A program made the position numbers and the translations under genes. 16,797 bases of DNA from JAUWNJ01 sp034190305. GTDB lineage: Bacteria > Planctomycetota > Phycisphaerae > SM23-33. The stretch lies in contig JAXHSV010000040.1 in assembly GCA_034190305.1 (NCBI GenBank), positions 1 to 16,797 on the forward strand. Reading direction: 5' to 3'. Shown piece by piece: positions 14,383 through 16,797 of this stretch. Within the stretch, counting starts at the first letter, position 1; the number at the start of each line of letters is the position of its first letter. The notes under the pieces were generated by a model that was not told the DNA's origin, did no database searches, and was given only the letters and a program-made list of their open reading frames with translations.

Positions 14383-16470
14383 ATGGCATACGTTTTTAGA
14401 TCATTGCGAATTTGTATCGTTGCAATCGTACTGGCGGCGGCTGCACCTGTATCGGCGCAGCAGGGCTGGTGGAACTACAACTGGCGTTACCGTCGCGAAG
14501 TAACGGTCTCCGACACTCCTGAAAAGAGTAACCTTCCCGGCGGCGAGATTGGTGTCGTAACCATGCCCACCGGCGGGCTTATGGAAGCCGACGGGCGAGA
14601 CATCCGCATAACAACCGCAACAGGGACGCTTCTACCGCATCGAGTGCTGATGACAGGTCCGGGCGACAACGTTCGAGTCGCCTTCGCGCTGCGGCCACCC
14701 GTCAAAAAATACTTCGTCTATTTCGGAAACGCCAAAGCCGATACACCCAAACAGGAATTGACAATTCGCCGCGGCGTGTTGATGGAAACCTGGTCATATA
14801 CAGGCGGAGGAATCGCCGATTTTCAGCAGGTCAGTCGGATATTCGACCAAAGCAAAAAACTCCTGGGAAGGGATTTCCGCAGAGATATTTTTCTTGGGCA
14901 CAATCCCTTCGGGCCGCAGAATCGGCTTTGCAGCCTGTTCACCGGATACCTTATATGCCCCACCGAGGGCGAATATGTATTTTCCACCTCAAGCCAGGAC
15001 GCATCCTTTCTGCTGATTGACGGAAAAGTGGTCGTTTCCAACGGACGACATCACCGACCCCAGCGTCGGGCGGTCAGGCAGGGACGCATCAAACTGACCG
15101 GGGGTCTGCACGAATTGAAGGTCTATCACGTCAGCACCGGCGGAAATCCGGTGATCGTGGCGGCGTGGCGCCCGCCGAATGCTCGTCGGCTTTGGAAAAT
15201 CCCCCCGAGCGCCTTCGCGCCGGTCCTTCGGGCCGAACCGTCGATATTAGAGCGGTACGGACGGGCGCTGCACGCCGATTTCATTCCGCGCCACGCCGGA
15301 GAGGCCTTTCTGTCCAATCGCTACTTCCAGCGATATGTATTCGAGGCCTTGCTGAAGGGGCGTTTCGGCGGCAAAGGTGAATATCACTGGGACTTTGGCG
15401 ACGGTCAGAAGTCATCGGATGAAAAGTGCGAGCACGTCTATCTCCGCGAAGGGCCGTACAAAGTAACACTGACCGCCAGGGTCGCCGGACAGACGCTGGA
15501 ACGCACAAACGTAATATACGTCTGTCGGGCGTGGGATAAAGTTACGAAGAACCTTCTAGACCCGCCTGCCGATTATGCCCGCATCGTCTCGAGTTATGAT
15601 TTCTCCGCTGCCGACCCGCGCGATATCGCCGGCGCTGTTATTCTGTTCAACCGTACGGGACTGAATGATGCGATAATCCGAGCAGGCGATGCGCTTGTCG
15701 GTCGCGACAAAGCCCCGGCGTCCGCCCTGCGCGAGGCGATGGGCATCTATGCCGATGTGCTGATCAAAACCGCCAAAGCCTCCCCTGCGGGCCGTATGGC
15801 CGACCGCGCCAGTGACGCACTGCTGAAAGCGGCGAAGATGACCACTGCACCTGACGCAGCGGCCGAGATGACGGCGCGCGCCGGAAGGGTCGCTTTAAAT
15901 GATGATAAGGCCGACCGGGCGATGCGAATTTTCACACAGACGATTGAAAAATACGCCGCATTAACCACTCACAGCGCCATCCGAGATGCGAAAATCGGAA
16001 TCGGTGACGTCTGGCGCCTTCGCGGAAACTACGACAAAGCCGCCGAAGCGTACCGTTCAGCCGGATATATCAAAGGCGATGCGAAGATGAAACCGGCAGT
16101 GCGAAAGGGCAACCTTGCACGCCACGCCGAGGATTACCTCCGCCGTAGATTATTCGACGATGCAGCCGAGACTTTGGACAAATGGGAATACGAATTCCCC
16201 GCAGACAAACTGGAGGGTTTCTCGACGCTAATTCGCGCAAAACTGGCAATGGAGCGAAAGCAATACGCCGACGCAGCCCGTCAGGCCGAACAACTCGCCA
16301 AAGTCAACCCACGCAGCAACTATGCCCCCGAACTGCTTATGCTGGCCGCCAAGGCATATACCGCAATGGGCAAAAACGACCTGGCCCAGAAAACGCTACA
16401 ACGGGTCGTCAAGTACTACCCCGAATCGCCCCTGGCGGCGAAGGCAGAGAAGGCGATTTCGCCGAAGTAG
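14383..16470 (+). CDS. Secreted DUF2341-like / PA14 / PKD / TPR-type multidomain protein
   Basis: Exported 695-residue protein of modular build; no enzyme motif is seen. The signal peptide is MAYVFRSLRICIVAIVLAAA, with cleavage near VSA-QQ (residue 25). Residues 28-118 start with GWWNYNWRYRREVTV and resemble DUF2341, a domain of unknown function in surface proteins. Residues about 130-275 look like a PA14 sugar-binding-type domain (GYLICPTEGEYVFSTSSQDA, LLIDGKVVVSN, GLHELKVYH). Residues about 310-380 are a PKD domain (YHWDFGDGQ 334-342, HVYLREGPYKVTLTA 351-365). Residues about 430-690 are helical with TPR-like units such as GDVWRLRGNYDKAAEAYRSA (541-560) and a last one at about 647-680. The ATG has no clear ribosome binding site, but the signal peptide supports it. 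A role in binding polysaccharide or matrix at the surface is plausible but inferred. Confidence 0.85.
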   Translation: MAYVFRSLRICIVAIVLAAAAPVSAQQGWWNYNWRYRREVTVSDTPEKSNLPGGEIGVVTMPTGGLMEADGRDIRITTATGTLLPHRVLMTGPGDNVRVAFALRPPVKKYFVYFGNAKADTPKQELTIRRGVLMETWSYTGGGIADFQQVSRIFDQSKKLLGRDFRRDIFLGHNPFGPQNRLCSLFTGYLICPTEGEYVFSTSSQDASFLLIDGKVVVSNGRHHRPQRRAVRQGRIKLTGGLHELKVYHVSTGGNPVIVAAWRPPNARRLWKIPPSAFAPVLRAEPSILERYGRALHADFIPRHAGEAFLSNRYFQRYVFEALLKGRFGGKGEYHWDFGDGQKSSDEKCEHVYLREGPYKVTLTARVAGQTLERTNVIYVCRAWDKVTKNLLDPPADYARIVSSYDFSAADPRDIAGAVILFNRTGLNDAIIRAGDALVGRDKAPASALREAMGIYADVLIKTAKASPAGRMADRASDALLKAAKMTTAPDAAAEMTARAGRVALNDDKADRAMRIFTQTIEKYAALTTHSAIRDAKIGIGDVWRLRGNYDKAAEAYRSAGYIKGDAKMKPAVRKGNLARHAEDYLRRRLFDDAAETLDKWEYEFPADKLEGFSTLIRAKLAMERKQYADAARQAEQLAKVNPRSNYAPELLMLAAKAYTAMGKNDLAQKTLQRVVKYYPESPLAAKAEKAISPK

Positions 16471-16615
16471 AAGTAAATGCTCCGTCCCCTGTCCCAATCC
16501 TGTTCGGCACTCAGTTTGCATCGAGCGAATCATACCAAATTGATCCCAGAAAAAAACTTCTAAATTCTCCAAATTACCTATTGCGCCAGGCTTAACAACA
16601 TGTTTTCATACCGGC
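16471..16615. other. Spacer probably holding the left end of an insertion sequence
   Basis: The 145 bp between the PKD/TPR gene and the transposase are less GC-rich than the neighbours and should contain the IS left inverted repeat. The right end lies outside the window, so the terminal repeat and target duplication cannot be defined. The stretch CTCCGTCCCCTGTCCC at 16481-16496 is a candidate end. Confidence 0.35.
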
Positions 16616-16797
16616 ATGGCCGGCAAAAAACGAGATAAACCCAAAAGCAAAGATCTCCGGGGATTCAAGTACTTCAAGGTTCTCTCCGGCATGTTGGAGA
16701 CGTTGCACCAGGCCGGCTGTGAACGCGACCGCGCACATAACCGCATCCTCCACATGGACCAGTACATGACCCTTCTGCTGATGTATATGTTCAATCC
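16616..16797 (+). CDS. IS4-like transposase, N-terminal fragment cut by window edge
   Basis: Sixty codons are visible from ATG 16616 and the frame is open to the edge. The peptide starts MAGKKRDKPKSKDLRGFKYF, basic as expected for a DNA-binding end, and continues with VLSGMLETLHQAGCERDRAHNR and then LHMDQYMTLLLMYMFNP. The MDQY...LLLMYMFNP pattern is what I recall from the N-termini of IS4-type transposases of environmental bacteria. The catalytic DDE residues would be outside the window. The ATG lies in the loop of a small perfect hairpin (16611-16623). Assignment to IS4 is from memory of this motif and needs the rest of the gene. Confidence 0.6.
   Translation, partial: MAGKKRDKPKSKDLRGFKYFKVLSGMLETLHQAGCERDRAHNRILHMDQYMTLLLMYMFN

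Noticed and set aside
1..16797. CRISPR array or defence island
   Set aside because: No regularly spaced direct repeats and no cas or toxin-antitoxin genes; the nuclease genes are explained as AddAB.

Overview
The window looks like chromosomal DNA of a GC-rich planctomycete-type bacterium. This is inferred from three things: a PEP-CTERM surface protein, a secreted protein joining DUF2341-like, PA14, PKD and TPR-type regions, and palindromic repeats read in frame as short peptides of the 'GTGVSPV...TGETPMPP' kind, which I associate with Planctomycetota. No rRNA, complete tRNA or CRISPR array is visible, so the taxonomy stays an inference.

Layout. (1) 1-6892, minus strand: a two-gene addB-addA operon for an AddAB helicase-nuclease (double-strand break end processing). 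The genes overlap by ATGA, and addA runs off the left edge. addB carries several palindromic repeats in frame. (2) 7026-9701, plus strand: a large protein of unknown role with a kinase-like N-terminal half and many membrane segments; its start is TTG. (3) 9663-10812, minus strand: pgsA-pgpA, two consecutive steps of phosphatidylglycerol synthesis, overlapping each other by 14 bp and overlapping the 3' end of the kinase-like gene by 39 bp tail to tail. (4) 10971-12603, minus strand: a PEP-CTERM protein gene with a clear rho-independent terminator, a clear ribosome binding site and a consensus sigma-70 type promoter about 510 bp upstream, giving a long predicted leader. (5) 12710-16470, plus strand: a secreted transglutaminase-like protein, then a 20-bp-arm inverted repeat with a T-rich loop, then the DUF2341/PA14/PKD/TPR secreted protein. 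(6) 16616-16797: the start of an IS4-like transposase cut by the right edge.

How the genes relate. AddAB and PgsA/PgpA are housekeeping functions. The right third (PEP-CTERM protein, transglutaminase, PA14/PKD/TPR protein) is devoted to exported or cell-envelope proteins, but nothing in the sequence proves these act together. The parts least explained by known families are the kinase-like membrane protein, the long leader before the PEP-CTERM gene, and the cluster of in-frame palindromes in addB.
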